A stretch of DNA of 64,000 nt. Source: Vitellaria paradoxa. Lineage: Eukaryota; Streptophyta; Magnoliopsida; Ericales; Sapotaceae. The notes beneath the pieces were generated by a model. That model ran no database searches. It was not told the DNA's origin and worked only from the letters and a program-made list of their open reading frames with translations. Both the position numbers and the translations under genes were made by a program. Positions 11,508 through 22,549 of the stretch are shown one piece after another. The stretch's first letter is position 1. The number at the start of each line of letters is the position of its first letter. The stretch spans positions 40,848,663-40,912,662 of the forward strand of contig CM034239.1 of assembly GCA_019916065.1 (NCBI GenBank), read 5' to 3'.

Positions 11508-12343
11508 TTAATAATTACTTTTATAATATCTACTTTAACTTCATATTTCTAATCTCATACTAAAAGCATATATGTGATTAAATGGTGGTAAATGTTTAAC
11601 TTGCACACATTTTAACTAATTTTTCGGATCCTGAATTTAATGATCAGATAAATTTTACTTTTGTAAAATTTTATTATTTTTAATTATCTTAGGTATATTC
11701 GTCAAAATTTAAATATGCTATTTTTTTTTTCACGCAAGTGTACATATTTATTTCCGTACTTCTAAACCCCATGCTAAAGGCTCCTTAGAGAGTAGAAGTA
11801 TTGGTAATTGTTATACATACAGCTTTTTTGAGGTGTGGTCTGGTGTTCACTCCGTGTTCTCTATAATTGTCATCGGCTATTTTATTTACTGTACTATGAA
11901 GAGCTTGGAAACAAAGTTGCAAACTCTCCGGGAATTTTTTGGCAGCAACCAAATTCCACCTGGCAAATAAAAAAAAAAAAGGCTTTTTAAGATATACTTA
12001 GTAAATATTGTGCATTTGAATTTCATGTGAAACCTTAAAAAAATGCACTAGATGATCTAGCTAGTATCCATATTTGTATATATATACATATATAGAGAGA
12101 GAGAGAGGAAAACAAACCTTTCTACAGCTTCTGTAAATTGCTCTAGTTCTTCCAATGAACCATGTATCTCATAGATGTCATCAATAGTAGTTACTAGGAT
12201 GCTCGCTTTCGCTAGTCCCTTACGGCAATTACTGAATTGAGGTTGGAAGACCAATCCAGTTGAACAGAAGAAGCTCTCTGTCATTCTGTCTCTAATAAAG
12301 CTCAGCTTGTTAGCTAGTCCCGTCTGTCTCCACCACCTAATTA

Positions 12344-12370
12344 ACACACACACACACACACACACACACA
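12344..12370. repeat. (CA)n microsatellite in intron 3 of TPS copy A
   Basis: About 13 CA repeats starting within 10 bp of the intron 3 acceptor, on the intron side. Copy B has only ACACACAAAAAAA at the same place (39538-39548). On the transcript this is a GT repeat next to the 3' splice site. Confidence 0.85.
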
Positions 12371-12384
12371 AATTATGTGGTTAA

Positions 12385-13110
12385 TTAATGGTTTAAATGA
12401 ACCGAACTGTGCTTTCACATACTCAGATTCGGCTCATCGATCACATATTTTCCAGACTCGAGCTGAACTCGGCTTAGTAAAACCTATAAAATTTTATGTC
12501 GGACTCGAATTGCGAAAAAATTTCAAAATTTGGGCTCCACTCGTTAGTGATTGTTTGCATCTTATTTTTTCCCCCTTAAAAAAATTAAATAACTTATCTA
12601 ATTTTAAAAATAATTGATAATTAATAAGAAGTACGCCATAAGTTAAAAACTTAAAATGTTAACAAAAGTAAAATGACTTTCAAAAAAATGAGAAAAAGTG
12701 CTAAATACAAATAAAATATCTATATAGACAAAATATCGTCTATAAAATTCTTGTATTCTGGAAGAAGATTGATTTGACAACTAATTATAAATTTCACGAG
12801 AATAAATTACTTAAAATGTATATACAATTAGGATTTTCGGTTTAAAGCTAAGGTTCAAGTTCGACTTATTAAATAAAAAGATCTTTTGGAGAAAAAATCA
12901 AGTTTGACTCATAATAAAAAAGTTGAGCTCAAACTGTGTAGTAAATCCATATTCACAAGTACAGGACTGGCTCTTGGGCATGGTACAACAGACCTGCCTA
13001 GGATCTAAAAAAATTGTCTAAAAAAAAATAGCTATTAATTTCTATAGTCAGAATATGATACGAGTATTTTTTTAATTTAAATATTATTGTTTAATGTCTC
13101 TTAGGCGACG
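12385..13110. repeat. Repeat-derived expansion of intron 3 in TPS copy A
   Basis: About 690 bp inside intron 3 is missing from copy B, making the intron 1043 bp in A and 340 bp in B. It contains GAACCGAAC and CTCGAGCTGAACTCGGC words like those of the hAT MITE at 3369-3804. A second part around 12960-13020 begins GGACTGGCTCTTGGGCA. Because copy B keeps the first 30 bp (AATGAACCGAACTGTGC), B probably lost the rest by deletion. Confidence 0.5.
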
Positions 13111-15384
13111 AAAAATAATTAATTTATTAGCTCTAATAATTTTTTATAGATTTATTTATTGATTTATTAGTTGGCTCTAATAAATTTCTTATTCTCACAT
13201 TGTAATTGTTTGTTATATTATTTATAACAAAAATTTTCAGTAAAGACTTCATTTTTAAGATTGGCCTCAGAGTATTAAAATCTTGGGGCCCTGCGCAATT
13301 GACACTCCTACACCCCAGTTAGCTAGTTACATCCATAAAATTGTCTTCGAGCTACATATATATTTCAAAGCTGAGAGAGCTGGACAAGTCTTGGAGTTCT
13401 CTTTGATGTATGGACTGTACAGTGTTAAAATCCATCACTGCAAGTTCAAGCAGCAATTGATTTGCATCTTCCCTTCTACTGTACGCCTCAATATGCTCCC
13501 TGGCTTCTAGCCTCAGCATCCTCCGCTGCAAGGGGAGCTCCAAAGCACGACTTACTTGATAAGCTAGACCCTGACCGATCTTCTCCAATGGCAGCTCCAA
13601 AATCCTTTTGAGATTTATCCGACCAACTTCTTTCGCCTCCTCCAAAATATTCTCCCCTTCGAAAGAAAGATAGGAAGCTTCGTACAAACTCAACATTCCC
13701 TTGACATCATTGCAAAGGCCCGCCTTGAAAATTCCATCGTCGTCTTTGAATCGCTTGAAAACATCTGTTCCCCGTCAGCAACACCATATCAATTTATTTA
13801 AACTAGGAGCGATATATAATTACATATATTCAGAATGATTAAACTAGTAAATGTGTCATTGGTAATTTTGTAATAACGAAGTGTTTTCATTTGAAGTTAA
13901 AAGTTCAGAAATCTTTACATCATCCTCCTGATAACTTTTTTCTAATAATTTTTTTTTTTTTAACAGAATATTATTTTTCATTAATTAATGAGAAGTTGAT
14001 CAAGTTAGTAGTTCAGATTGTGTAGTATTTATTTCGTAGTACCTTGAGAGACTTCAAAGCCATTCTGTCGGAGGAGCCCAAAGCTTAGAGCAGTGGAATG
14101 CAAACTCCTCTCTTTTCCTTCAATACTTCCTTCCAAAGATATTATTTTGGTTAGGGCTTTCTTGATATCCTTGTCAAAGTGGTAGGCCAGGCCTAAACGT
14201 TGCGTTTCGTCTATCAATTCTAGCAAAGCTATTGATTCCACCCCCTCGTCGTCCATCATTTTTCTAACGTCCTCCTCTAGTTTCTCTCTCCTCTCCTTGT
14301 ATATCTCCTCCTATAATATATCCACGCAGAGGGGATGGTAAGAAACCATAAAATAATAATAGAATGTAATCATGTTTATTGATACACAAAGGTAATTAAA
14401 ACATTTGAAATTTGAATTGACAATGAAAAAATGGCACATCCATTGCAAAAGGCCACTGCCTATGTCATATGGAGATAAGTAATGTATATAACTCAATATT
14501 ATCTAATTATTCGTCAAGTGAAGTAGGATTGGGCTTAGGTTTAATCTCAAGTTTGCTTGCTTAAACTCATTTTTTATTTTTTTAAATATTTAAAACTATA
14601 TTTTTAGAAAAAAAAAATAGTTTTACAAATTATTAAAAAAAAAAAAAAAAACTAAACAAAAGCATTTGTCACAAGACTTCTGCCAATGTTAAATTTGGGG
14701 AATTGACAATGCAAATATCCATATACAACAACGAGAGATACCGTTTTCCAAAATTAATTTTGCAAAACTTAATTCTAAGGACCCAAATAAGGCTCTCGTA
14801 GTGATAGTTTTTTTTTTTTGGTAAGTTCGTAGTGATAGTTGTCTCTATTGATTTAAAAAAATTACATTAAAATTTTATTGATTTTGTTATTTTTTTTTAT
14901 AAACCAAATCAAACCAAATCAAACATTTTCTCACTAGGTGAGGTCGGCTATATGAATTTGTCGACGTCAATTAGATCTGTTTAGGGGCATATCCTCCGAT
15001 AAATCTATTTTTTTTTTTATAAATTATACTTTTTTTTTTCATATTTTGTTTATGTTATATTTTTACTTTTACTTATACTTACCTTAAAATTTTAATCATA
15101 ATCCGCTAATTATAAATTCTGATTAGCCTGCTAAACTATACACTTACAGCATTATCAGACTTCAATGACTGCACAAATTCCTGGCTCCAAGAGCTCGGCT
15201 GGTAAGCTGAAGTTCTGCTGGCCATTAGATTGCAAGGTCCGAAACTGCGAACCCAAGATAGAGAAGTAGCTTGCGTGGTTGTTTATATATGCAAAAGAGA
15301 GAAGAAACCAATTAACTTCTCGAGAATCCTAGAAACTTCGCAAGTAGTGTTCGTGATATTCAGAAACAGAAGTAATATGGGACC

Positions 15385-15392
15385 TATTTATA
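15385..15392 (-). promoter_or_regulatory. TATA box of TPS copy A
   Basis: TATAAATA on the minus strand within CTCTATAAATAGGTCC, about 160 bp upstream of the ATG and conserved in copy B at 41665-41672. Copia-1 begins only 20 bp farther upstream, so the core promoter survives but everything distal was displaced by 7.5 kb. Confidence 0.7.
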
Positions 15393-15411
15393 GAGACTCT
15401 GTGGGTGGTGC

Positions 15412-17655
15412 TGCTGGGCAACATCCACACCCATGGAAGACTCCAGAAGAACCCAGAAGCTCCACAATGTCAACCTCGCGCCGGATATATGTCGCTCGTG
15501 TCAGTCGGCGCCGGAAAATAGTAGCACCAACCTTGACTTTGTGAGTCGGTGCATTTAAAGCACCAAATTGTTCGTTGGCTGTTTTCTCTCTTACTTGCCT
15601 ATAAATAAGAAGCAAATGTGAGGGTGTGAGGTATGGAGTGAAGTGAGAAGCAAAGGCAGAGAGGGAGAGATATACAGAGAGTAAGGGATGCGCATATCGG
15701 CCGGTTCGTCCGAATTTGATCCGTTATTTAATCTGAATAGATGTGAAATTTAAATTTTTTTTTTGAAGATTGGATCGGATTTGGATTTGGTTTTTTAAAA
15801 AAATTTAGATATTGGATCGGATATGGAGATGATATTGCCTTCGCCCTAATCTGTCCCAATCTGCCTCAATTTGTCCCGATCTGTCTGAAAAAAATCTGAA
15901 TAACCATAAATCATTTGAAACCACGATGACAATATCGTCACTATATCATGGTAAATAATATTCACATTTATAATACTCTAGACTTATTAAATTTCACTAT
16001 TATTATCATTAAAATAAATATTAATAAATAAATTAAAAACAAAAAATTGTCATTATTTTGTATTAATTAGGGTGTGTTTTGGAAAAAAATTATAAATTTA
16101 ATTTTTTTCTTACTTTTGTGCAAATTGAAGTTTTAAAAGTTCAATTTATTTTTTCATACGTAAAAATCAAAAAAACTTAAAAAGGTAAATTTAAAATTTT
16201 ATAAGGTATGTCATTTGGGACTCTACAAAATTATATAAATCCCTTTAAAATTTAAATTTTTACATATTGCACGAATTATGAAACTATAATTTTTATAAAT
16301 TTATATAAATTTATACAATTTCAAACCCTATTATAACTTGTAAACTCAATTATTTTCAGAAAAATATCTAGATACAAATTTTAAAAAATAATTAAAAAAA
16401 TTTTATTTACTATTTTATTTTATTTTTCTTTTTTTTAGTACAAAAAATTACTATTTCATTAAGTAACTTCTTTCTTTAACTTTGAATAGTTTATTATTTT
16501 CCCCGTATTTTTAACATTTTCAACTAAAATATATTTTTAAACTTTTCAATATTGATATTCAAAAGAGTGCTCTAGAAAATAGATTTTTCAAGTAGTTTAA
16601 CTAAAATGTTTCATGAAACATTCATTATTTTTTTTACAGTGGAAATTATTTTTTGAAAAATATATAGAAAAGGCAACTTATTAATTTTTTTTTAGATAGT
16701 TTGATAAGTGCAGATAATGACATTTTAAATTTTTTGAAAATATTTACTTATGCAGATGAGTTATCTTATTATGATAAAAATTTATAATTTTATGTTATTC
16801 TAAAAAATTATTTGTTATTATAAAAAAATTAAAATTTTTTTGTAGTTTTTTTTTTTTTTTTTTATATGTGAATGGTGAGAAAAAAAATCAGTTATTATAT
16901 TTTAAAATTATGTTGATGTAAAAAGTTAATAGGGACAAAAAAGAATTAGAAATTTAAATTTATAATTTTTATTTTTATGTTTGTAAGTTTTATATAAGAA
17001 AAAAATTTAAAAAGCTAAAATAAATTTTATTTTTATTTATATTTTTAGCAATCATAAAAAAATAAATTTAAATTTATTTGATAAAGATATAAAATAGATT
17101 AAAATTTATTTACAAACTTTTGTCATGTTTTTTAACATTTTGATATTTATTTATTTTTTATAATTCTTTTAAAATTTATTTATTTTAAAATTTATCAACT
17201 CATATTTTTTATTATATTTCAATCATTACAGTATTTTTAAATATATTACTAGATTATTGAAATGTATTACATCATTTATAAATATGTTATTGTGTATTAT
17301 TTTGATTTTAGATATGAATTATTTGATAATAATAGATTACATACAACTTAAGGGTAGATTCGGAGGTAAATAAATAGTTTGGAGTTTTGGATATCCGTAG
17401 ATATATCCGTTCTCCGTTTGGAGCGAGGATGGAGGTTCAAAAAAATATTTGTTTGGAGTTTAGGAGAAATTTAGAAGTAAACAAAGGATTTAAAATTTAG
17501 ATTTGGATAATACCATATCTGTCTCTTCCGTCCTATTGCCGTCCCCACAGAGAGTTTTTTTGTGAGGAATTCTTGTAAAATTCGTTTGATTTGTAATAAA
17601 ATTCCTTTAATTAACTCTGTCAATTGGGTTTGTTATTGTTCAATTTATCCCAACA
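15412..17655 (+). repeat. Copia-1 5' LTR, split by a nested hAT-like element
   Basis: LTR sequence occupies 15412-15682 and resumes at 17556-17655. Removing 15683-17555 (insert plus one 8-bp target copy) leaves exactly 371 bp, the length of the 3' LTR. A TATA-like CTATAAATAAG lies near 15599-15609 and would drive rightward transcription, away from the TPS. Confidence 0.9.
15683..17547. mobile_element. hAT-like element nested in the Copia-1 5' LTR
   Basis: A 1865-bp AT-rich insert flanked by perfect 8-bp copies CAGAGAGT (15675-15682 and 17548-17555). Ends AAGGGATGCGCATATCGG and CCTATTGCCGTCCCCA form an imperfect inverted repeat. GGATCGGAT, ATATCCGT and CTCCGTTTGG words near both ends resemble those in the element at 43306-44060. 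No transposase frame is visible; it must have been mobilised in trans. Confidence 0.75.
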
Positions 17656-17656
17656 A

Positions 17657-17672
17657 CTCGTGTCAGAGCCAT
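17657..17672 (+). promoter_or_regulatory. Copia-1 primer-binding site
   Basis: CTCGTGTCAGAGCC directly after the 5' LTR, a diverged match to the complement of the initiator tRNA-Met 3' end used by most plant copia elements (compare the cleaner site in Copia-2 at 30760). Confidence 0.6.
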
Positions 17673-17775
17673 TGGAGCCACGCCGGAGTTCGATGGAAGC
17701 GCAACCTGCGAGCAGCGTTGCTGGAGAAGAAGATACTCTCTCAGTACAACATATAGATATTTGTTTGTACAAGTC

Positions 17776-17880
17776 CATCCACAAATCTAGCCGTGGGTGA
17801 GGTGGCTGGGCTTTCAGCATTCTCATCTAAGGTCTCCGCTTCGAGTCCCTTGGGAAACATTTTGGGCTTGCCTTTTTTAC
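17776..17880 (+). mobile_element. SINE-like or tRNA-derived segment in Copia-1 leader (tentative)
   Basis: GGGTGAGGTGGCTGGGC resembles a pol III box A and CCGCTTCGAGTCCC a box B, about 35 bp apart, followed by a T-run at 17873-17878. This arrangement is typical of tRNA-derived SINEs. No target duplication was identified and no poly-A tail is obvious, so the call is weak. Confidence 0.3.
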
Positions 17881-17889
17881 TCTCTTAAT

Positions 17890-18045
17890 CAAAAGAGCCA
17901 CCCAGCAGCCAGGTCAGTGCCGCGTCATCAAACCTAGACCAACAGAAATCTGCCATGTCATCAATCAGCCACGGAAGCATCAAAAGAGCCACCCAGCAGC
18001 TAGGTTAGTGCCGCGTCATCAAACCTGGACCAACATAAATCTGCC
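17890..18045 (+). repeat. Direct repeat in Copia-1 leader (unit about 95 bp)
   Basis: AAAAGAGCCACCCAGCAGC...GCCGCGTCATCAAACCT...ACCAACA.AAATCTGCCA appears at about 17889 and again from about 17982, with few differences. It lies between the primer site and gag. Confidence 0.7.
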
Positions 18046-18080
18046 ACGGTTTCATCCACATCAGTGCTGTCTCCTTATCA

Positions 18081-18222
18081 GGGTGACACGTCATCACCAT
18101 GTCAACACTTGCCACGTCACGTAACAAGTCATCAACCACGTCAGCAGATTGCCTCGTTAATAGACACGTCATTAACCACATCAGCAGAGGGTGCCATGTC
18201 ATCTGCATTGTGCCACGTGGCC
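18081..18222. promoter_or_regulatory. Cluster of ACGT-core motifs in Copia-1 leader
   Basis: GACACGTCATC, GCCACGTCACGTAA, ACCACGTCAGC, GACACGTCATT and GCCACGTGGCC occur within about 140 bp. CACGTCA and CACGTGG are the classic binding cores of plant bZIP factors (ABRE, G-box and C-box types). The spacing is irregular. Whether they act on the element or on the adjacent TPS promoter 2.7 kb away is unknown. Confidence 0.45.
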
Positions 18223-18270
18223 ATTTAACAAGTTGACACATGTCATACTTTATGTTGACTTTGACCGTGG

Positions 18271-18414
18271 GTGTGTTTGGAGTTTAACAATATAATACAA
18301 AATTTTACAAATCTCTATACACACGAATTAGGAGATAGTAAAATTTAAATTATTTACTCACTGTATAAAACACGAGATATTAACTTTTACAATTTTATAT
18401 AACTCCAAACACAC
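18271..18414. mobile_element. 144-bp MITE, GTGTGTTTGGAGTT ends
   Basis: Perfect 14-bp terminal inverted repeats GTGTGTTTGGAGTT/AACTCCAAACACAC. The internal CACACGAATTAGGAG motif relates it to the 9577 and 23671 elements. It is nested in the Copia-1 leader, 137 bp before gag. No unambiguous target duplication. Confidence 0.7.
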
Positions 18415-18550
18415 TTCGTGTTTTGATCAAAAGTTTTGGATTTCTGAAAAGGCATTTCCTAGGGTTATTTGACGTTTCGGATTCAACCACAAGGTCCGTT
18501 TTGATCAATTCTACTCGAAAGAAGGTGAGATAGAAGAGTCATCAAGTAGT

Positions 18551-19330
18551 GTGATAAAATTAAACTCTTCAAACTACACCATTTGGAAGCTGCTAATAGA
18601 GGACTTGCTTTACTGCAAAGATCTAGCTGAGCCTATTGAGCAGAAAGGCGTAAAGCCCATAGAAAGAAGAGATGAAGAATGGACCAAGATCAATCGAAAA
18701 GCTGTCGGAATAATTCGGCAATGTATCAACATCAGCATCCTATATCATGTTGCTAAGGAGACATACGCGTATAGTCTCTGGCAGAAATTGGAGAACATAT
18801 ACGAAAGGAAGACGGTCCGGAACAAGGCGCTGCTGATGAGGAGACTTGTAAATCTCAAGTACAGAGATGAGAATTCGATTACCGAGCATTTAAGCAACTT
18901 TCAGAGTTTGGTAAACCAATTGGCCACTGTCAACAAGATTTTGGACGATGAGATGCAGACACTGCTATTACTTGGATCATTGCTAGATAGTTGGGAGACT
19001 CTGATCGTGTCTCTTAGTAACTCAGCTCCTAGTGGATTGATTACTATGGACATGGTCCAAGACGCCTTGCTTAATGAAGAGGCAAGAAGAAATGAGATGG
19101 GTTCAAAACAATCTCAAGCCCTTGTTACCGAGAACAAAGGACGAGAAAGAGGTAGAAGCCAAGCCAGATTTAGCAAAGGGCCGAATGATCGAAGCAAGTC
19201 CAGATGACGGAGTCAGTTAAGAACTAGAGTTAAATGCTATCATTGCGGCAAAGAAGACCATATTAAGAAGCATTGTCGAGCTCTGAAGAGTAAACAAAAG
19301 CATAGCAACACGCAGAATAAAACAGAGGAT
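18551..19330 (+). pseudogene. Copia-1 gag (nucleocapsid region)
   Basis: Frame opens around 18551 with no ATG at the expected place (the track codon is GTG), reading NSSNYTIWKLLIEDLLYCKD, a typical copia gag UBN2-type start. It runs to a TGA at 19205-19207. After that stop, in the same frame, lies a CX2CX4HX4C zinc knuckle (CYHCGKEDHIKKHC, 19235-19276). Role in the family: coat protein that packages element RNA. The missing start and internal stop mean no full-length product. Confidence 0.85.
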
Positions 19331-22300
19331 AGCAGCAACACAACACCTGCTTTATTCGAAGGTGTGGTAGTACTCGTTGTTGAAGAACAAGAATGTCTTC
19401 ACATTGAAGATCAGAATTCAGAATGGATTGTCGACACAGCTGCGTCCTACCATGCTACTGCCAAAAAGGAGTTTTTCACCACATACAGAGCTGGAGATTT
19501 TGGTGTTGTTAGAATGGGCAATACAAGTTAGTCAAAGATTGTGGGCATAGGAGACGTTCGCATCCAAACTAATGTTGGGTGCACGATGGTGTTGAAAGAT
19601 GTAAGGCATGTCCCAGACTTACGTTTAAATCTTATCTCTGGCTTTGCACTAGATCGATTGGGTTACGAGAATCATTTTGGTAATGGCAAATGAAGGCTGA
19701 TAAAGGGATCACTAGTTGTTGCCAAAGGTGAAACATGCTGCACACTATGCAATACAAAGGTGAAAGTATGTCCCGATAGCTTGAATGCTATTGAAGATGG
19801 GGCATCACCAAATTTGTGGCACAGAAGACGTGGCCACATAAGTGAGAAGGGATCGAAGATACTGGCAAAAAATTCTCTAATTCCTTCAGCCAAAGGTATA
19901 AATTTAACTCCCCATGAACACTGCTTATTTTTAAAACACCACATAGTATCATTTAGCTCGTCTACAAGAAGAAAAACAGAGCTCTTGAGTATGGTCTACT
20001 CTGATATTTGTGGTCCTATAGAGATGGAGTCATTGGGCGGCAACAAGTAGTTTGCAACCTTTATTGATGATGCATCACACAAAGTATGAGTGCACCTTTT
20101 GAAGGCCAAAGAGCAAGTGTTTCAATGCTTTCAGCAATTTCATGCCATGGTAGAGAGACAAACTGGGAAATTACTAAAGTGTCTTCGTACAGACAATGAT
20201 GGAGAATACACATCAAAAGCCTTTGAAGCTTATTGTGCAGAACGCGACATTTGGCATGAGACAACAGTGCTAGGTACCCTACAGCATAATGATGTCACTA
20301 AAAGGATGAACCCGACAATTGTTGAAATAATTAGATGCATGCTTCGAATGGCTAAGCTACCCAAATCATTCTGATGGGAAGCCGTTCTAACAGCTTGTTA
20401 TCTAATCAACAGATCTCCATCAGTTCCATTGGGATTCAACATCCCAGAGAAGGTTTGGTCTGGCAAGAATCTTTTTTACTCTCATTTGAGAGTGTTTAGG
20501 TGCAAGGCATTTGCACACGTACCAAAGGAGCAGAGGTCCAAGTTGGATGACAAAGCCATCCTATGTGTTTTTCTGAGATACGGAGAAGATAAGTTCGGGT
20601 ATAGATTGTGGGACCCGAAGAACAAAAAGATAATCAGGAGCAAAGATATAGTATTCTATGAAAGCTAGACCCTTGATGATCTTCAAGAAGCCAAGAAATC
20701 TAAAGGCAGTAGTACTTCAGGCCCCGTTTCAAACATCTTATCACAAGATGCCATAGATGGAGGAGAGCAACCAGGTAAAGTTCCAAAAGTAGGAGGTCCA
20801 GATACAGATGATGGCGATGTTCTAGAGCCACAAGGTGCTGAGCAAGGAGAGCAAAAACATCTACCAGAGGTTCCAAAAATGAGGAGGACACCCTGAGAAC
20901 GTAGGCCATCAACCATGTATCCAGCTTCTGAATATATCTTACTTACTGATAAGGGGGAGCCTGAGAATTTTCAAGAGGCACAGAACCATGAAGATGCAGA
21001 GAAATAGGTGAAGGCTATGCAGGATGAGATGAATTCACTGCAAAAGAATCATACTTATGAACTGGTGCCACTTCTTTGAGGCAGGAAAGCTTTAAAGAAC
21101 AAATGGGTGTTCAAGTTGAAAAGGGACGGAGACAATATGATAAAATACAAAGCTTACTTGGTTGTCAAAGGCTTTAGACAGAAGCAAGGTATTGATTTTG
21201 ATGAGATATTGTCACCAGTGGTCAAAATGACTTCTATATGGGTAATTCTGGGATTAGTGGCTAGCATGAACCTTGAACTCGAGCAAATGGATGTCAAGAC
21301 TGCCTTTTTCCATGGGAACTTGGAGGAAGAGATTTATGTGGAACAGCCAAAAAGGTTCAAGGTGAAAGGGAAATAACACCTAATCTGTAAGCTAAAGAAA
21401 AGCTTATACGACCTTAAGCAAGTGCCAAGACAGTGGTATAAGAAGTTCGACTCATTTATGGTGAGTCATGGATATAGCAGAACAACTGCAGACTAGTGTG
21501 TCTATATTAAAAGATTTCTTGATGGAAATTTTGTCATCTTACTACTTTATGTAGATGATATGCTAATCGTTGGCCAGAATCCCGAGGTGATTGGAAAATT
21601 GAAACAAGAGCTATCCAAGTCTTTTGACATGAAAGATCTGGGTCCAGCACAACAGATTTTGGGAATGCAGATCATTCGAGACAGGAAGGCCAAGAAGCTA
21701 TGGTTGTCACAAAGAAAGTATATTGATAAGGTGATTGACAGGTTCAACATAAAGAATGCTAAGCCCGTTAGCACACCTTTGGCCAGTCACTTCAAGTTAA
21801 GCAAGAAGATGTGTCACTCTACTAAAGAAAGTAAAGATGAGATGGCAGTTATTCCCTATTCTTCAGCAGTAGGAAGCCTGATGTATGCAATGGTCTACAC
21901 CTGGCCAAACATTGCTCATGCTATTGGAGTTATGAGCAGATTCCTTTCAAATCCTGGAAAGAAACATTGGAAGCAGTCAAGTGGATCCTCATATATCTAA
22001 AAGGTACATCTAGTTGGTGTTTATGCTTTGGAGATTCAAGACCATTCTTGGAAGGTTTTACAGACCCCGACATGGCAGAAGACCTCGATTGTAGAAAATC
22101 TACATTAGGTTATCTATTCACTTTTGCAGGGGGAGCTGTCTCATGGCAGTCCAGATTACAAAAATGTGTTGCTTTATCTATAACTGAGGCAGAGTATATA
22201 GCTGCTGGTGAAGTGGGTAAAGAAATGCTTTGGTTACAGCGATTTCTCCAAGAAATGGGATTAAAACAAGAAAGGTCCATATTGTACTGTGACAGTCAAA

Positions 22301-22510
22301 GTGCATTGGATCTGGGCAAGAATGCTATGTATCATTCTTGTACCAAGCACATTGATGTTCGTTATCATTGGCTGCGAGAAGTGCTAGATAAGAAATTGAT
22401 AGAGCTACATAAGATTCACACAGATAAGAACCCCTCCGATATGCTAACAAAGATAATCACAAAAGAGAAGTTTGAATTTTGTCAGAGAATGACAGGTATG
22501 AACTCAATGG
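19331..22510 (+). pseudogene. Copia-1 pol: protease, integrase, RT, RNase H
   Basis: One frame carries protease (IVDTAASYHAT), integrase (WHRRRGH, then YSDICGP and RTDNDGEY), RT (YVDDM near 21550) and most of RNase H. A lost G near 21970 shifts the last part into another frame (DPDMAEDLDCRKST, LSITEAEYIA, YCDSQSALDLG). In-frame stops include 20048-20050, 20372-20374, 20666-20668 and 21374-21376, at least eleven in all. The third integrase catalytic residue is Lys (codon 20300-20302) where family members have Glu, and the first Cys of the HHCC finger is lost. Wording around MKDLGPAQQILGMQI matches the Tork/Tnt1 lineage. Confidence 0.9.
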
Positions 22511-22536
22511 TTGGTAGTCCTTCCTCCCATGGATGT

Positions 22537-22549
22537 GGAAGGGGAGATT
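22537..22549 (+). promoter_or_regulatory. Copia-1 polypurine tract
   Basis: GGAAGGGGAGATT immediately before the 3' LTR, the plus-strand primer for reverse transcription in this family. Confidence 0.75.

Larger units (their letters stand above)
10135..15225 (-). pseudogene. Terpene synthase pseudogene, copy A (class I TPS)
   Basis: Seven exons, read right to left: 15148-15225, 14043-14310, 13380-13764, 12118-12336, 11821-11959, 10539-10786, 10135-10439. Start chosen at MASRTS, matching copy B and placing R4 eight residues before W13 (a one-arginine R-x8-W motif). The LSLYEAS, RDR and DDIYE motifs are intact. Three lesions: the intron 3 donor GT is CT (13378-13379), so retention would stop translation at about 13352; one base is missing in exon 6 (about 10562-10564) just before the NSE motif, giving a stop at 10340-10342; one base is missing from an A-run in exon 7 (10322-10325). 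Exons stay very close to copy B (about 3 changes in 219 bp of exon 4), so decay looks recent. Copia-1 occupies its upstream promoter. Confidence 0.9.

Noticed and set aside
12375..12617. Plus-strand 80-aa frame in intron 3 of TPS copy A
   Set aside because: Lies wholly in intronic repeat DNA absent from copy B; no domain.
17395..17547. Possible gene start around GTTTGGAGCGAGGATGGAGG
   Set aside because: This is the GC-richer end of the hAT-like insert, mirrored at its other end, with no open frame.
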